Below, piece by piece: positions 34,354 to 44,060 of a DNA stretch of 64,000 nt. The DNA is from HyVt-443 sp964544655 (GTDB lineage: Bacteria > Pseudomonadota > Gammaproteobacteria > Chromatiales > Chromatiaceae), in NCBI GenBank assembly GCA_964544655.1, contig CAZJCM010000001.1, forward strand, positions 62,001-126,000. The letters run 5' to 3'. The stretch's first letter is position 1, and the number at the start of each line of letters is the position of its first letter. The notes beneath the pieces are model-generated. The model searched no databases, had not been told where the DNA came from, and saw nothing but the letters and a program-made list of their open reading frames with translations. A program made the position numbers and the translations under genes.

Positions 34354-36157
34354 TGGAAGGCGCCTCCATTTGTTCATCATCCACCAGTTGCACCAGATCC
34401 CGTGACGCACGCCGCCGGAACAACCAGTATCCGCCACCTGCCAGAAGCAGCAACACCAGGTTGCCACCAGCAAACAGGCCCGCTTTCATCATCCAGCCGC
34501 TGTCAGTACCATCTTCCTGCTCTTCTGACTGCGCCGGGTCTGGCGGTGCGGGTGCAGCCACCGCCGGCTCCACCGGTTTTGGCTCCTCGGCACGGCCCTG
34601 GATGGGTATCGGTTCTGCATCCAGCTCAATGGGATTGCCACTCCGCGCCTTGGCATTGAGATGGATACTCAACTGCCATTCACCTGACAACTGAGAGAGA
34701 TCGATCTCTGTCTCCCAGGCAACTCCATCTGCAGCGGGCAGTAACATCACCGGTCGCTGTTCACCTGCTGCCGAGACCAACTGCCCCTGCAAGGAGACCG
34801 ATGCCATCTCCAACGCATCCGCAGCCGGGGTGACACGCACACCAAGCAGTGGCTTGCCTCCCGTATCTGTCACCTTCTGCTGTATCTCAAGCGGTAAAAT
34901 CACCTCAAATGTCTGCCTTCGGGAACGCTGAAAGGTACTGCCCTGGGCATCGATGGTGAGTGAGAGCCGCCCGGGAACCAGTTCCTCGCCAAGCACTAGG
35001 GTATAGTGGCCATCGCCGGCCTGTCGATCACCCGACTGGCCATCATCCAGCACCGGCCGTGGTTCACCAGGCCCGTCCTGGGTACCGATTTCAGCCTGCA
35101 GACTTACCAGGTCGAGAAAGGCACGCCGGGTTATAACCGCTTCATCCTGGTCACTGAATGCGATGTCCAGGGGCAACCGCTCCCCTGCAATCAGGCGTGA
35201 AGGGACGTCAGACACACGCATCTTCAGGTCTGTCACTACCAGCACCCGATTGTCCGGATCCAGGGCCGCGGCAATGCGCCACTCACCGGCCTTTGGCCCT
35301 TTGATGGTGAGCATGTCGTAGCCTTCATCCCGATGCCAACTGACATTCGCTGGCGCATCGTCAGCAGAAAACGACTTTCCATCCGGAGAGGTGACCCGGG
35401 TGGGGGGGCCATCCGGACTACGAAATACCAGCAGGGTCGCCTCCTTGATACTGCTGTCGATGAAAAACTTATTGTCTTTCAGGGGCACCGTATCCGGCTT
35501 CCCCACCTTTTCGAAAATGCGCAGAAAGACCCGTTGCAGCTGAGACGCATCGTTGACCTGCTCATACCAGCCCCCGGTCTCACGGGACAGGGCCCGCATC
35601 AGGTCATGATCGGCCCGCTCCGACAAGGCGATGGTATGTACCCGGGCACCATACGCCTTCAACTGGGGCAACAGTTGTTGCAGGATACGCTTACGCGAAG
35701 CGGCGCTTTTGCTTGCATCCTTCGACACATCCACCACGCCATCTGTAAGCAGCACCAGATGGCGTTGATAACGGGTAGATGCACCCTTCCAATCCGCTGT
35801 TGCGCGCTTCAAGGCATCTTCTATGTTGGTGAACAGCCCCCGGGAATGGATCTTACCGGCGCTTTTTCGCGCCCGCTTCCGCCATGCCTCGTCCACCTTG
35901 CCCAAGGGGATCTGCATGTTTACGTATTGGCCGAAGGTCCAGACGCCGGCACGAGACTCCGCCGGCAACAATCCGACAAGCAGGCGGAGAGCAGGTCGGC
36001 GCAGGTTGGCCGGATCACTCTTCTTCATACTCCCCGAGATATCGATCAACACCCGGGTATCGGCCCGATCGATCTGTTTGGGTGCTGCGCCCAGGGGCAA
36101 GGAGACAAGCAGCAGGATCAGGTATAGCAAGACGGCTGGGGTAGGACGTCCAGGCAC
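34340..36157 (-). CDS. Secreted/anchored VWA-domain protein
   Basis: A 605-residue protein. GTG at 36157, preceded by GGAGAG at 8 nt, gives a clean signal peptide (VLLYLILLLVSLPLGAA). The von Willebrand A domain spans about residues 30-230 with an intact MIDAS: D39-x-S41-x-S43 (DISGS), a Thr in LFTNIEDAL and LLTDGVVD. Beta-rich Ig-like domains follow to about 545, then a Pro/Ala/Glu linker and a C-terminal membrane helix (AGLFAGGNLVLLLLAGGGYW) with RRRAS. It is thus a periplasmic or surface metal-dependent adhesion module anchored at its C-terminus. The partner gene overlaps its end. Ligand unknown. Confidence 0.85.
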   Translation of the reverse strand: MPGRPTPAVLLYLILLLVSLPLGAAPKQIDRADTRVLIDISGSMKKSDPANLRRPALRLLVGLLPAESRAGVWTFGQYVNMQIPLGKVDEAWRKRARKSAGKIHSRGLFTNIEDALKRATADWKGASTRYQRHLVLLTDGVVDVSKDASKSAASRKRILQQLLPQLKAYGARVHTIALSERADHDLMRALSRETGGWYEQVNDASQLQRVFLRIFEKVGKPDTVPLKDNKFFIDSSIKEATLLVFRSPDGPPTRVTSPDGKSFSADDAPANVSWHRDEGYDMLTIKGPKAGEWRIAAALDPDNRVLVVTDLKMRVSDVPSRLIAGERLPLDIAFSDQDEAVITRRAFLDLVSLQAEIGTQDGPGEPRPVLDDGQSGDRQAGDGHYTLVLGEELVPGRLSLTIDAQGSTFQRSRRQTFEVILPLEIQQKVTDTGGKPLLGVRVTPAADALEMASVSLQGQLVSAAGEQRPVMLLPAADGVAWETEIDLSQLSGEWQLSIHLNAKARSGNPIELDAEPIPIQGRAEEPKPVEPAVAAPAPPDPAQSEEQEDGTDSGWMMKAGLFAGGNLVLLLLAGGGYWLFRRRASRDLVQLVDDEQMEAPSNDGD

Positions 36158-36218
36158 AGTGATTACTCTCCAATAACGTTTGGTTCTGGAGATGTAGCGG
36201 CCGGAGAATAAAAAGACT

Positions 36219-37115
36219 TTAGCGCGACCTATAGAGCGAGGGTTCACCCTCCGGGCGTACGCCGAATCGCTTGTAACTCCACTGGTACTGTTCGGGGCAG
36301 CGCCGCACGCAATGTTCGACCCCGAGATTAAGGGCAGTGGCGGCAACCACCGGATCGGAGGCTCCGATGCCTTCCGGGGCGGCAATGAACTCCACCCGGT
36401 AGCCGCGGGCGTATGGCAGACGCTCCGCGTAGGAAAAAATGACGCCGGCACCGGTCTTGCGCACCAAACGGTTGACCAGCACCATGGTCAAGGCGGGCGT
36501 GCCAAAAAAGGGGGCGAACACGCCAGCGCTGCGACCCGCCTGTTTTGGTTGTTGATCCGGCAGGATGGTGATCATTTCATTACGTTTCAACGCCTCATAG
36601 AGGGCCTTTACGCCGCTGGCACTCGTTGGCACCAGGCTGGCTCCCCCCTTGCTCCGCCCCTCGATCATCATCTGTTCCAGGATCCGCTCTTTGGGCGGGC
36701 GGTAAAGGGCGGTAATCGGTGCCAACTGTGCCAGATAGTGGATGCCCGCCTCCCAACAGCCCAGATGGGGTGCCAGGACAATCACTCCGTTACCCCGGGA
36801 CAGCAACTCCTGAACCAGTTCCTGTCCGCCTCCAGGGCGAATCCGGGCCAGCCATGAGGCTGCAGTCCCTTGCCAGATCCCGGGCATCTCTGCGATGGTC
36901 TTGGCATTTTCTATCAGGCTCTTTCGCACCAGCCGGGCCTGCTCAGCGGTAGAGAGCGAGGGAAAACAGAGGGCAATATTGACCCGTGCATTGTGCCGCT
37001 CCCGGTTGGGAATCAGGTAAAAGAGCCAGCCCATAAGAAAACCCAGACCATGAGCCGCCCCCAGTGGCAGCAGTGCCAACGACCTGATGACATAAAATAT
37101 TATCTTTGCGCGCAT
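36219..37115 (-). CDS. Lipid A biosynthesis (LpxL/HtrB-like) acyltransferase
   Basis: A 298-residue inner-membrane acyltransferase of the late lipid A acyltransferase family. An N-terminal hydrophobic segment (SLALLPLGAAHGLGFLMGW) precedes the catalytic H-x4-E motif H117-LGCW-E122. The LPDQQPKQAGRSAGVFAPFFG block is the family's second motif. The exact acyl chain and acceptor cannot be told from sequence; LpxL, LpxM and LpxP are all possible. It precedes the VWA gene by 61 nt on the same strand. Confidence 0.9.
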   Translation of the reverse strand: MRAKIIFYVIRSLALLPLGAAHGLGFLMGWLFYLIPNRERHNARVNIALCFPSLSTAEQARLVRKSLIENAKTIAEMPGIWQGTAASWLARIRPGGGQELVQELLSRGNGVIVLAPHLGCWEAGIHYLAQLAPITALYRPPKERILEQMMIEGRSKGGASLVPTSASGVKALYEALKRNEMITILPDQQPKQAGRSAGVFAPFFGTPALTMVLVNRLVRKTGAGVIFSYAERLPYARGYRVEFIAAPEGIGASDPVVAATALNLGVEHCVRRCPEQYQWSYKRFGVRPEGEPSLYRSR

Positions 37116-37210
37116 AAGATTTTCTTATATATTTTTACTTCAGTCTGTCATTTCGGCAGGTTGGCAATATGTCAAAGCAGCACTAAGCAACCCCCTCCAG
37201 GAGCAGATTG

Positions 37211-37639
37211 ATGAGCGACAACGAACCCACCGGATTGAGTCCGCAACAGGCCCTGCAGATGATACATGACGATCCCCGCGCCATCCTGGTGGACATCCGC
37301 TCCAGCATGGAATACCTCTTCGTCGGCCACCCCAAGGGGGCCGTTCACGTGCCCTGGATCGACGAGCCGGACTGGATCGAGAACCCGAACTTCGTCACCG
37401 ACATCCGCAAACTGCTGCTGGGAGGCAGCATCTGCACCATCGATGATGGCTGCGCCCCGGTAATCCTCATCTGCCGCAGCGGCAAACGTTCATTGGTGGC
37501 GGGAAAAGCCCTGCTCGAAGCCGGCTTCACCCGTGTATTTCACGTGGATGAAGGGTTCGAGGGTGAACTGGACGAGCAGCATCACCGCAGTTCCATCAAC
37601 GGCTGGCGGTATCACGGCCTCCCTTGGGAGCAGTGCTGA
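37211..37639 (+). CDS. Rhodanese-like sulfurtransferase domain protein
   Basis: A 142-residue single rhodanese domain. The active-site loop CRSGKRS contains the persulfide-forming cysteine after the VILI strand. LVDIRSSMEYLFVGHPKGAVHVPW is the N-terminal rhodanese motif. The ATG at 37211 has AGGAG 7 nt upstream. It is tail-to-tail with glcF, and their 3' ends overlap by 28 nt. It probably carries sulfane sulfur in the cytoplasm, which fits a sulfur-metabolising host, but no partner is visible. Confidence 0.88.
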   Translation: MSDNEPTGLSPQQALQMIHDDPRAILVDIRSSMEYLFVGHPKGAVHVPWIDEPDWIENPNFVTDIRKLLLGGSICTIDDGCAPVILICRSGKRSLVAGKALLEAGFTRVFHVDEGFEGELDEQHHRSSINGWRYHGLPWEQC

Positions 37640-38841
37640 TCCAGCAGTTCTATCCAATGCAGCACCGGCTGCCCCCTGCCACTTTCCAGATGCAGCTGAC
37701 AACCAACATTGGCACTGACGATCAACTCCGGCCGGCCCTGCTCCAGGGCTCGCAGCTTGTTCTGCAGCAGCCGCTGGGACAGCGCCGGCTGCAACAATGA
37801 ATAGGTACCGGCAGAGCCGCAACAGAGATGGGCATCAGCTACTGGCGTCAGCTCAAAGCCAAGCCGGCGCAGGATCGATTCCACGACCCCGTTCAGTTGT
37901 TGGCCATGCTGCAGGGTGCAGGGCGCATGAAAGGCGACCCTGGTCCCAGCCTCTGCGCCTCCCAAGGGGGTGAGGTCCTCCGCTGCCAGCACCTCGGCCA
38001 AGTCCCGCGCCAATGCCGATACACGCTCCGCCCGCTCCCGGTATGCCGTATCCTCCGCCAGCAACCGGCCATACTCCTTGACCATTACGGCGCAACCACT
38101 GGCACTGATCAGAATCGCCTCTGCCCCGGCCTCGATATGGGGCCACCAGGCATCAATATTGCGCCGGATGAAGGTCCGCGCCTCATCGGTGGCGGCAAGA
38201 TGCTGGCTCACCGCACCGCAACATCCCGCTCCGGCCGCACTGATCAGGCTGATGCCGAGCCGATCCAGCACCCTGGCCGCGGCCCCATTGGTGACCGGGG
38301 TGGCCACCGACTGGGCACAACCCTCCAGCAGCAGCATGGTACGGTTGTGGCGGCGGGTCGGCCGCGCTCCTGCATCTCGTTTGATCGGCACCTTTTGCTG
38401 CATACGCCGGGGGAGCAAGGGGCGCAGCCACTGCCCCAGCCGCAACAGCAGGCCGAACCGGGCCGGCCAGGGCAGCAGCCGGCGCAAACCCCAACGCACT
38501 AACCGCTGCACTGGCGCCCGTCCCACCTGCCGCTCCGTCAACTCACGACCGATATCCAGCAGGCGGCCGTATTGGACCCCGGAGGGGCAGGTGGTCTCAC
38601 AGGAGCGGCAGCTGAGGCAACGGTCCAGATGCAACTGACTGCGCCTGCTCACCGGCCGCCCTTCCAATAGCTGTTTGATCAGATAGATACGTCCCCGCGG
38701 CCCGTCCAGTTCATCGCCCAGCAACTGGTAGGTGGGGCAGGTGGCGGTGCAGAAACCGCAGTGGACGCAGGCACGCAGGATGGCCTCCGCCTCCCTGCCC
38801 TCCGCGGTATCCAAGAACCGTTGCAGCAGTGCCGTCTGCAT
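37612..38841 (-). CDS. glcF: Glycolate oxidase iron-sulfur subunit GlcF
   Basis: The 409-residue electron-transfer subunit of membrane-associated glycolate dehydrogenase. Two ferredoxin-like cluster motifs are present: C25-x2-C28-x2-C31-x3-C35 and C75-x2-C78-x2-C81-x3-C85. Two CCG-type cysteine-rich domains follow (CCGAVSQHLA and CCGSAGTYS). The start overlaps the glcE stop by one base (TGATG). With glcD and glcE it oxidises glycolate to glyoxylate, typical of photorespiratory salvage in Calvin-cycle autotrophs. Confidence 0.93.
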   Translation of the reverse strand: MQTALLQRFLDTAEGREAEAILRACVHCGFCTATCPTYQLLGDELDGPRGRIYLIKQLLEGRPVSRRSQLHLDRCLSCRSCETTCPSGVQYGRLLDIGRELTERQVGRAPVQRLVRWGLRRLLPWPARFGLLLRLGQWLRPLLPRRMQQKVPIKRDAGARPTRRHNRTMLLLEGCAQSVATPVTNGAAARVLDRLGISLISAAGAGCCGAVSQHLAATDEARTFIRRNIDAWWPHIEAGAEAILISASGCAVMVKEYGRLLAEDTAYRERAERVSALARDLAEVLAAEDLTPLGGAEAGTRVAFHAPCTLQHGQQLNGVVESILRRLGFELTPVADAHLCCGSAGTYSLLQPALSQRLLQNKLRALEQGRPELIVSANVGCQLHLESGRGQPVLHWIELLDQHCSQGRP

Positions 38842-39908
38842 CAGAGCCCCCGGTATAGCCGTCCGGGATTGAGAATCCCCTGCGGATCGAAGGCCGCCTT
38901 CAGTTGCCGCTGCAACTGCCAAAGGGGCGGCGCCAGAGGCGGCAGCAGCTCTCCATCCCGGTCGCCGCCGCGAAACAGGCTGGCATATCCCCCTGTCCTT
39001 CGGGCCGAAGCCTGGATCTGCGCCGGGTCGGCGGTAGAGATCAGCCAGCGCTGTGCCCCACCCCAATCGATCAGCTGTTTGCCAGGCAGCGCCAGCGGCG
39101 GCGTGGCCGGTGGCAGTGAAAGACGCCACAGGGGTTGCCTGGTATCGAAAAAGGGATGCCGCTGCTCTCGGATACTCTCCCAGAAGGCCGCACCCCCATC
39201 CACCTCATCTCCACCCACCCGGCGGCGGGCGCCGTCTACAGCATCTGCCGTACCGGACAGGCGCAGATAGAGCCGCAGGCCATCATAGCAGGCGGCACTC
39301 AGTGGCAGTGGACGCCCGGCCCACTGATTCATCAGCTGTATCGCCTGAGCCTCATCGCACGTCTGGGCCAAGGTCAGTTCCCGCTGCGGAATCGGCAGCA
39401 CCTTGAGGCTGATTTCAAGCAGCACCCCCAGGGTTCCCTGGGCAGCGACCATCAGCCGGGAGATATCGTAACCAGCCACATTCTTCATCACATCGCCACC
39501 AAAGCGCAGCATCTCACCCCGGCCATTGATCATTGCCACCCCGAGCACGAAATCCCGTGCCGCCCCCCAATAGGGACGTGCGGGACCAGAAAGGCCACAG
39601 GCGATGGTGCCCCCCAGGGTTGCCTCGTCACCGAACCAGGGGGGCTCAAAGGCAAGCTGCTGCCCCTGCGCCGCCAGAACCTGTTCCAGTTCCCGTAGCG
39701 GAGTACCGGCACGGGCACGCACCACCAGCTCTTTGGGTTGATGGTCGACGATCCCCCGGTGGCCGGCCACGATCAATGGCTGGCCGCTGCATTCGCGGCC
39801 GAAGAATGCCTTGCTGCCGCTGCCGACGATACACAGGGGGCTATTTGCAGCAGCCGCCGCAGCCACCCGCTGCGCCAGTTCCCGGGAGAGATCCTGATTC
39901 TGGCTCAT
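38841..39908 (-). CDS. glcE: Glycolate oxidase FAD-binding subunit GlcE
   Basis: A 355-residue FAD-binding type 4 protein. The PCMH-type FAD domain is recognisable from LCIVGSGSKAFFG through LGGTIACGLSGPARPYWGAARDFVLGV. It is shorter than GlcD and lacks part of the C-terminal cap domain, as is normal for GlcE. The start MSQNQDLSREL overlaps the glcD stop by 4 nt (ATGA). It is needed with GlcD and GlcF for activity in characterised systems. Confidence 0.93.
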   Translation of the reverse strand: MSQNQDLSRELAQRVAAAAAANSPLCIVGSGSKAFFGRECSGQPLIVAGHRGIVDHQPKELVVRARAGTPLRELEQVLAAQGQQLAFEPPWFGDEATLGGTIACGLSGPARPYWGAARDFVLGVAMINGRGEMLRFGGDVMKNVAGYDISRLMVAAQGTLGVLLEISLKVLPIPQRELTLAQTCDEAQAIQLMNQWAGRPLPLSAACYDGLRLYLRLSGTADAVDGARRRVGGDEVDGGAAFWESIREQRHPFFDTRQPLWRLSLPPATPPLALPGKQLIDWGGAQRWLISTADPAQIQASARRTGGYASLFRGGDRDGELLPPLAPPLWQLQRQLKAAFDPQGILNPGRLYRGL

Positions 39909-41359
39909 GGATCGGAACTCCTGTGGCTGGGGGCGGTCAGGGCGTGCTGACCGAGAGCCCGGTACTCCGAACAGTGCCTCGGCTGAGGAATCACCTTGCC
40001 GGGGTTGAGCAACCCGGCCGGATCGAACGCCGCCTTCACTGCACGAAACTGATTCAGCTCCAACGGACTGAACTGAACGCACATCTGATGCAGCTTTTCG
40101 TGCCCTACGCCATGCTCGCCGGTGATGGTGCCGCCCACCTGGACACAAAGCTCCAGAATCTCCGCCCCCAGGTCCTCGGCACGCTGCAGCTCTCCGGGGC
40201 GGTTGGCATCGAACAGGATCAAGGGGTGCAGATTGCCATCACCGGCATGGAACACGTTGGCCACCGGCAACTGATACCGCTCGGACAGGGCGCTGATACC
40301 CCGGAGCACTTCAGGCAGGTTACGTCTGGGCACGGTACCGTCCATGCAGTAGTAATCGGGGGAGATGCGCCCCACCGCCGGAAAAGCGGCTTTGCGCCCC
40401 TGCCAGAACAGGCGCCGTTCGGCCTCGTCACGGGCAGTCCGGACCTCGATGGCACCACACTCCAGCAGCAGATCCCGCACCCGGCGCAGGTGGTCGGAGA
40501 CCTCCTCGTTGGTGCCGTCCACTTCGCACAGCAGGATCGCCTCCGCCGCTACCGGATAGCCGGCATGCACGAACGCCTCGGCGGCACGGATGGCGAAACC
40601 GTCCATCATCTCCAGGCCAGCGGGGATGATGCCGGCAGCGATGATCTCCCCCACCGAGCGGGCCGCCTTCTCGACGTCATCGAATGCAGCCAGCAACACC
40701 TGGGCCCGCTCGGGGGTGGGCAGCAGCCGCACCAGCACTTCCACCACCACCCCCAGCATACCCTCGGAGCCAATCAGCAAGGCCAGCAGATCATAGCCCG
40801 GCGCATCCAGTGCAGCACCGCCGATAGTGACCAGCTCACCCTCGGCGGTGACCAGTTTCAACTCCAGCACATTGTGCACCGTCAGGCCATATTTCAGGCA
40901 GTGCACCCCGCCGGCATTCTCCGCCACATTTCCACCGATAGTGCAGGCGATCTGGGAGGAGGGATCGGGGGCGTAGTAGAGACCATCGGCGGCGACTGCC
41001 TCAGAGATGGCCAGATTACGCACACCAGGCTGCACCCGGGCTGTGCGATTCTCCAGATCGACATCCAGTATCTGGTTGAACCGGGCCAAGCTCAGCAACA
41101 CCCCGTCGGCCAGGGGCAGGGCACCGCCGGAAAGCCCGGTGGCCGCCCCCCGGGCCACAACCGGTACCCGCAGGTGGTGGCACAATGCCATGATCTGCTG
41201 CACCTGCTCCACCGTCTCCGGCAGCACCACCACCAGCGGCATCTGCCGGTAGGCAGGAAGCCCGTCACACTCATAGGGCCGCAGAGATTCCTCGTCGGTA
41301 ATCACTGCATCCTCAGCCAGAATTCGGCGCAGCCCGGTCAGCAGTCGTGGATGATTCAT
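39905..41359 (-). CDS. glcD: Glycolate oxidase catalytic FAD subunit GlcD
   Basis: A 484-residue FAD-linked oxidase. The FAD-binding domain shows PVVARGAATGLSGGALP and IGGNVAENAGGVHCLKYG. The C-terminal cap includes VFHAGDGNLHP and GTITGEHGVG, characteristic of GlcD/lactate dehydrogenase-type enzymes. It is the first gene of the glcDEF operon, 8 nt after tsaB. Together with GlcE/GlcF it oxidises 2-phosphoglycolate-derived glycolate. Substrate assignment rests on the complete three-gene set. Confidence 0.93.
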   Translation of the reverse strand: MNHPRLLTGLRRILAEDAVITDEESLRPYECDGLPAYRQMPLVVVLPETVEQVQQIMALCHHLRVPVVARGAATGLSGGALPLADGVLLSLARFNQILDVDLENRTARVQPGVRNLAISEAVAADGLYYAPDPSSQIACTIGGNVAENAGGVHCLKYGLTVHNVLELKLVTAEGELVTIGGAALDAPGYDLLALLIGSEGMLGVVVEVLVRLLPTPERAQVLLAAFDDVEKAARSVGEIIAAGIIPAGLEMMDGFAIRAAEAFVHAGYPVAAEAILLCEVDGTNEEVSDHLRRVRDLLLECGAIEVRTARDEAERRLFWQGRKAAFPAVGRISPDYYCMDGTVPRRNLPEVLRGISALSERYQLPVANVFHAGDGNLHPLILFDANRPGELQRAEDLGAEILELCVQVGGTITGEHGVGHEKLHQMCVQFSPLELNQFRAVKAAFDPAGLLNPGKVIPQPRHCSEYRALGQHALTAPSHRSSDP

Positions 41360-41367
41360 CGTTGGTA

Positions 41368-42078
41368 TCAGGTCCTGCCGGCAGTAAGTACCGGATTGGT
41401 GTTCGGCTTTTTTGCCACCTGGTCGCGTAAATAGACCGGTAACGCGTCGGCTGCCGCAACCGACTCACCCCGCGCCAGGCCATCCACGGCGAGCCGGGCC
41501 AGGTCACCGGCATGACACAGCAGATCGGCATCGACCATCTGCAGTTGTCCGCCCAGCCGTGCGGTCAGCGCCTCTGCATAGCTGTGCCAACCCGAGCCGG
41601 CGCCATACCAACCCTCCCCTTGCGGCAATGGAACCCGTTCAGGCGCCACCACCATTTCAGCCTGCACCAGCCGCACCAGGCCCGTTTCATCCACCTGATA
41701 CCCCCCCCAGTAGACTTCTTCCATCCTTGCATCGAAGGCGCTGAGGACACGCTGCGCACCATGTCGCCGGACACAGTGCTGGGCCAGGACGGCCAAGGTG
41801 GAGACCGGCACTACCGGCAGGTCAGCAGCAAAGGCGGCCCCCTGGATCACACCGGTAGCGATGCGCACACCGGTAAAGGATCCAGGGCCTCGACCGAAGG
41901 CCAGGGCATCCAGCTGTTGAAGGCCGAGACCGGCTTCGGCCAGCAGGCCATCCATCATGGGCAGGATCAGTTCGCTATGGCGGCGCGGCTCCACCTGGTA
42001 GCGCTCGTGGATCTCGCCGTCCAGCCACAGCGCGGCGGAGCAGGCCTCGGTGGCGGTTTCGATAGCTAGCAGTTTCAT
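41368..42078 (-). CDS. tsaB: tRNA threonylcarbamoyladenosine protein TsaB
   Basis: A 236-residue ASKHA-fold protein that scaffolds TsaD and TsaE in t6A37 synthesis. The start KLLAIETATEACSAAL and the LAFGRGPGSFTGVRIA motif are diagnostic. The metal-binding histidines of TsaD are absent, as expected for TsaB. It lies between the yoaA-type helicase and glcD. Its product t6A is the substrate of MtaB (15927-17210). The start at 42078 is preferred over an ATG 9 nt upstream. Confidence 0.94.
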   Translation of the reverse strand: MKLLAIETATEACSAALWLDGEIHERYQVEPRRHSELILPMMDGLLAEAGLGLQQLDALAFGRGPGSFTGVRIATGVIQGAAFAADLPVVPVSTLAVLAQHCVRRHGAQRVLSAFDARMEEVYWGGYQVDETGLVRLVQAEMVVAPERVPLPQGEGWYGAGSGWHSYAEALTARLGGQLQMVDADLLCHAGDLARLAVDGLARGESVAAADALPVYLRDQVAKKPNTNPVLTAGRT

Positions 42079-42107
42079 GCCTGGCATTGTATCCGAACCG
42101 GTGGTAA

Positions 42108-44042
42108 CTATTCAGCATTCCTATCTCTACCCGCTCCTTCGGAAAAAAAAAGTTCCACATCCTTCAGCTCCCGGGTTCGCGCCATCGGCGGCATGCTGTC
42201 GAGGAACATCTGCCCATAACCCCGCTTCAGTAACCGTGGGTCGCAGATCACCAGCACTCCCCGGTCGCTGGCATCACGGATCAGCCGCCCGGCCCCCTGC
42301 TTCAGGGCGATGGCCGCCTGGGGAACCTGATACTCCATGAACGGGTTACCACCCCGCCGACGCAGGGCATCGATGCGCGCCTGCAGCACCGGATCCCCCG
42401 GGGAGGCAAACGGCAGCTTGTCGATGATCACGCAGGAGAGGGCGTCTCCCCGGACATCCACGCCTTCCCAGAAACTGGAAGTGGCCAGAAGAATGGCATC
42501 GCCCAGGGTACGGAAACGCTCCAGCAACTCACCTTTGGGGGCGGCGCCCTGGACCAGCAGAGGATATTGCGTCTTTTCCTCCATCAGCGTAGCCGCCTCA
42601 CGCAGGGCGCGATGACTGGTGAACAGCAGAAAGGCGCGGCCACGGCTCGCCTTCACCACCGGCAGCATGATCCGCTCCACCACGGTCCTGGTGTAGTCCG
42701 GGGCACTGGGTACCGGCAGCCCTTTGGGCACGAACCAGAGGGCCTGATGGGGATAGTCGAACGGGCTGTCCCAGCGCGCTGTCTCCGCCTCATCCAGTCC
42801 CAGCTGGCGTTGAAAATGGGCAAAGCTCTCCCCCACCGCCAGGGTGGCTGAAGTGAACACCCAACTGCCCTGATACTGGCCCATCCGCGCCTGGAACAGC
42901 CCGGCGATCTCCAGGGGGGTACGATTCAGGCGAAAGCTCTGACGCTGGGTCTCGAACCAGCGGATCTCATCTGCCGACGCTTCGTCACACAGGGCGGCCA
43001 GATCCTGTTTCAGCTGATCGCAGCGGGCCAGACAGCTGTCCAGTCCCTTGCCCCGCCCCTCCATCGCTTGCAGCAGGAGGCCCAGTTGATCGAGCTCTGT
43101 GCGCACCCGCGCCAGGGCATCCCCAACCCTTTCATCTTGCGCCACCTCCTGCCAGGAGGCACGCCGTAACTCGACGCCGAAGGCCAGACGCAGGTCACGC
43201 ACCGCCTTGGCCAGGGCCGCGGCCCGGGTGGGAATCTCCGGCACGTCCCCCGCCTCCTTCAGGTACTCGGCCTCGGTATCCCGGGTCAATTCCAGCAGTT
43301 GACGCCCGCTGACTGAAGTGCCGAAGAAGTTGCCCGCCACCTCCGGCAGTTGGTGTGCCTCATCGATGATGAAGGCATCGGCCCGGGGCAGCAGCTCACC
43401 GAAGCCCTCTTCCTTGAGCGAGAAATCGGCACACAGAAGATGATGATTGATCACCACCAGATCGGCCTCCTGGGCACGCCGCCTGGCCTCCACCAGATGG
43501 CATTTGCTGTAGGCGGGGCACTCCTGGCCCAGGCAGTTTTCACTATTGGAGGTGACCTGGGGCCAGATGGGGGAATCCTCGGGAATCCGATCCAGTTCGG
43601 CGATATCGCCGCGCCGGGTACGCGCCGCCCAGCGTTGCACCCGCTGCAGCTGATTCACCAGCTCCCGCGAGGAGAAACGCGCCTCCAGCAGGGCATTCTC
43701 CATTCGATGGGTGCAGAGGTAGTTGGCCCGCCCCTTGAGCAGGGCGATATCGGTGGGTGCGGCAAGGGCATCCCGGATCAGCGGCAGGTCACGGTGGAAC
43801 AGCTGGTCCTGCAGGTTCTTGGTGCCGGTGGAGATCACCACCTTGCGCCCCGACAGCAGGGCCGGAACCAGGTACGCGAAGGTCTTGCCGGTACCGGTAC
43901 CAGCCTCACAGATCAGCACCCCGTCCCGGGCCAGGGTATCGGCCACCCGCTGCGCCATCTCCAACTGCTGCGGACGGCAGCTGTAACTGTCCAGAGTGCG
44001 GGCAAGCAGACCGCCGGGCCCCAAAATCTCTTCGATATCCAT
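42108..44042 (-). CDS. yoaA: ATP-dependent DNA helicase, YoaA/DinG family
   Basis: A 644-residue superfamily 2 XPD-like helicase. The Walker A motif AGTGTGKT is at residues 47-54, and the DEAH box is at 227-230. The iron-sulfur cluster ligands lie between them: C110, C170, C175 and C181. The C-terminal helicase domain has LATSSFWEGVDVRGD and GAGRLIRDASDRGV. YoaA rather than DinG is favoured by length and by proximity to tsaB, a common gamma arrangement. It acts in replication-fork repair. Confidence 0.9.
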   Translation of the reverse strand: MDIEEILGPGGLLARTLDSYSCRPQQLEMAQRVADTLARDGVLICEAGTGTGKTFAYLVPALLSGRKVVISTGTKNLQDQLFHRDLPLIRDALAAPTDIALLKGRANYLCTHRMENALLEARFSSRELVNQLQRVQRWAARTRRGDIAELDRIPEDSPIWPQVTSNSENCLGQECPAYSKCHLVEARRRAQEADLVVINHHLLCADFSLKEEGFGELLPRADAFIIDEAHQLPEVAGNFFGTSVSGRQLLELTRDTEAEYLKEAGDVPEIPTRAAALAKAVRDLRLAFGVELRRASWQEVAQDERVGDALARVRTELDQLGLLLQAMEGRGKGLDSCLARCDQLKQDLAALCDEASADEIRWFETQRQSFRLNRTPLEIAGLFQARMGQYQGSWVFTSATLAVGESFAHFQRQLGLDEAETARWDSPFDYPHQALWFVPKGLPVPSAPDYTRTVVERIMLPVVKASRGRAFLLFTSHRALREAATLMEEKTQYPLLVQGAAPKGELLERFRTLGDAILLATSSFWEGVDVRGDALSCVIIDKLPFASPGDPVLQARIDALRRRGGNPFMEYQVPQAAIALKQGAGRLIRDASDRGVLVICDPRLLKRGYGQMFLDSMPPMARTRELKDVELFFSEGAGRDRNAE

Positions 44043-44060
44043 CAGGCCGCCGGTGTGACC

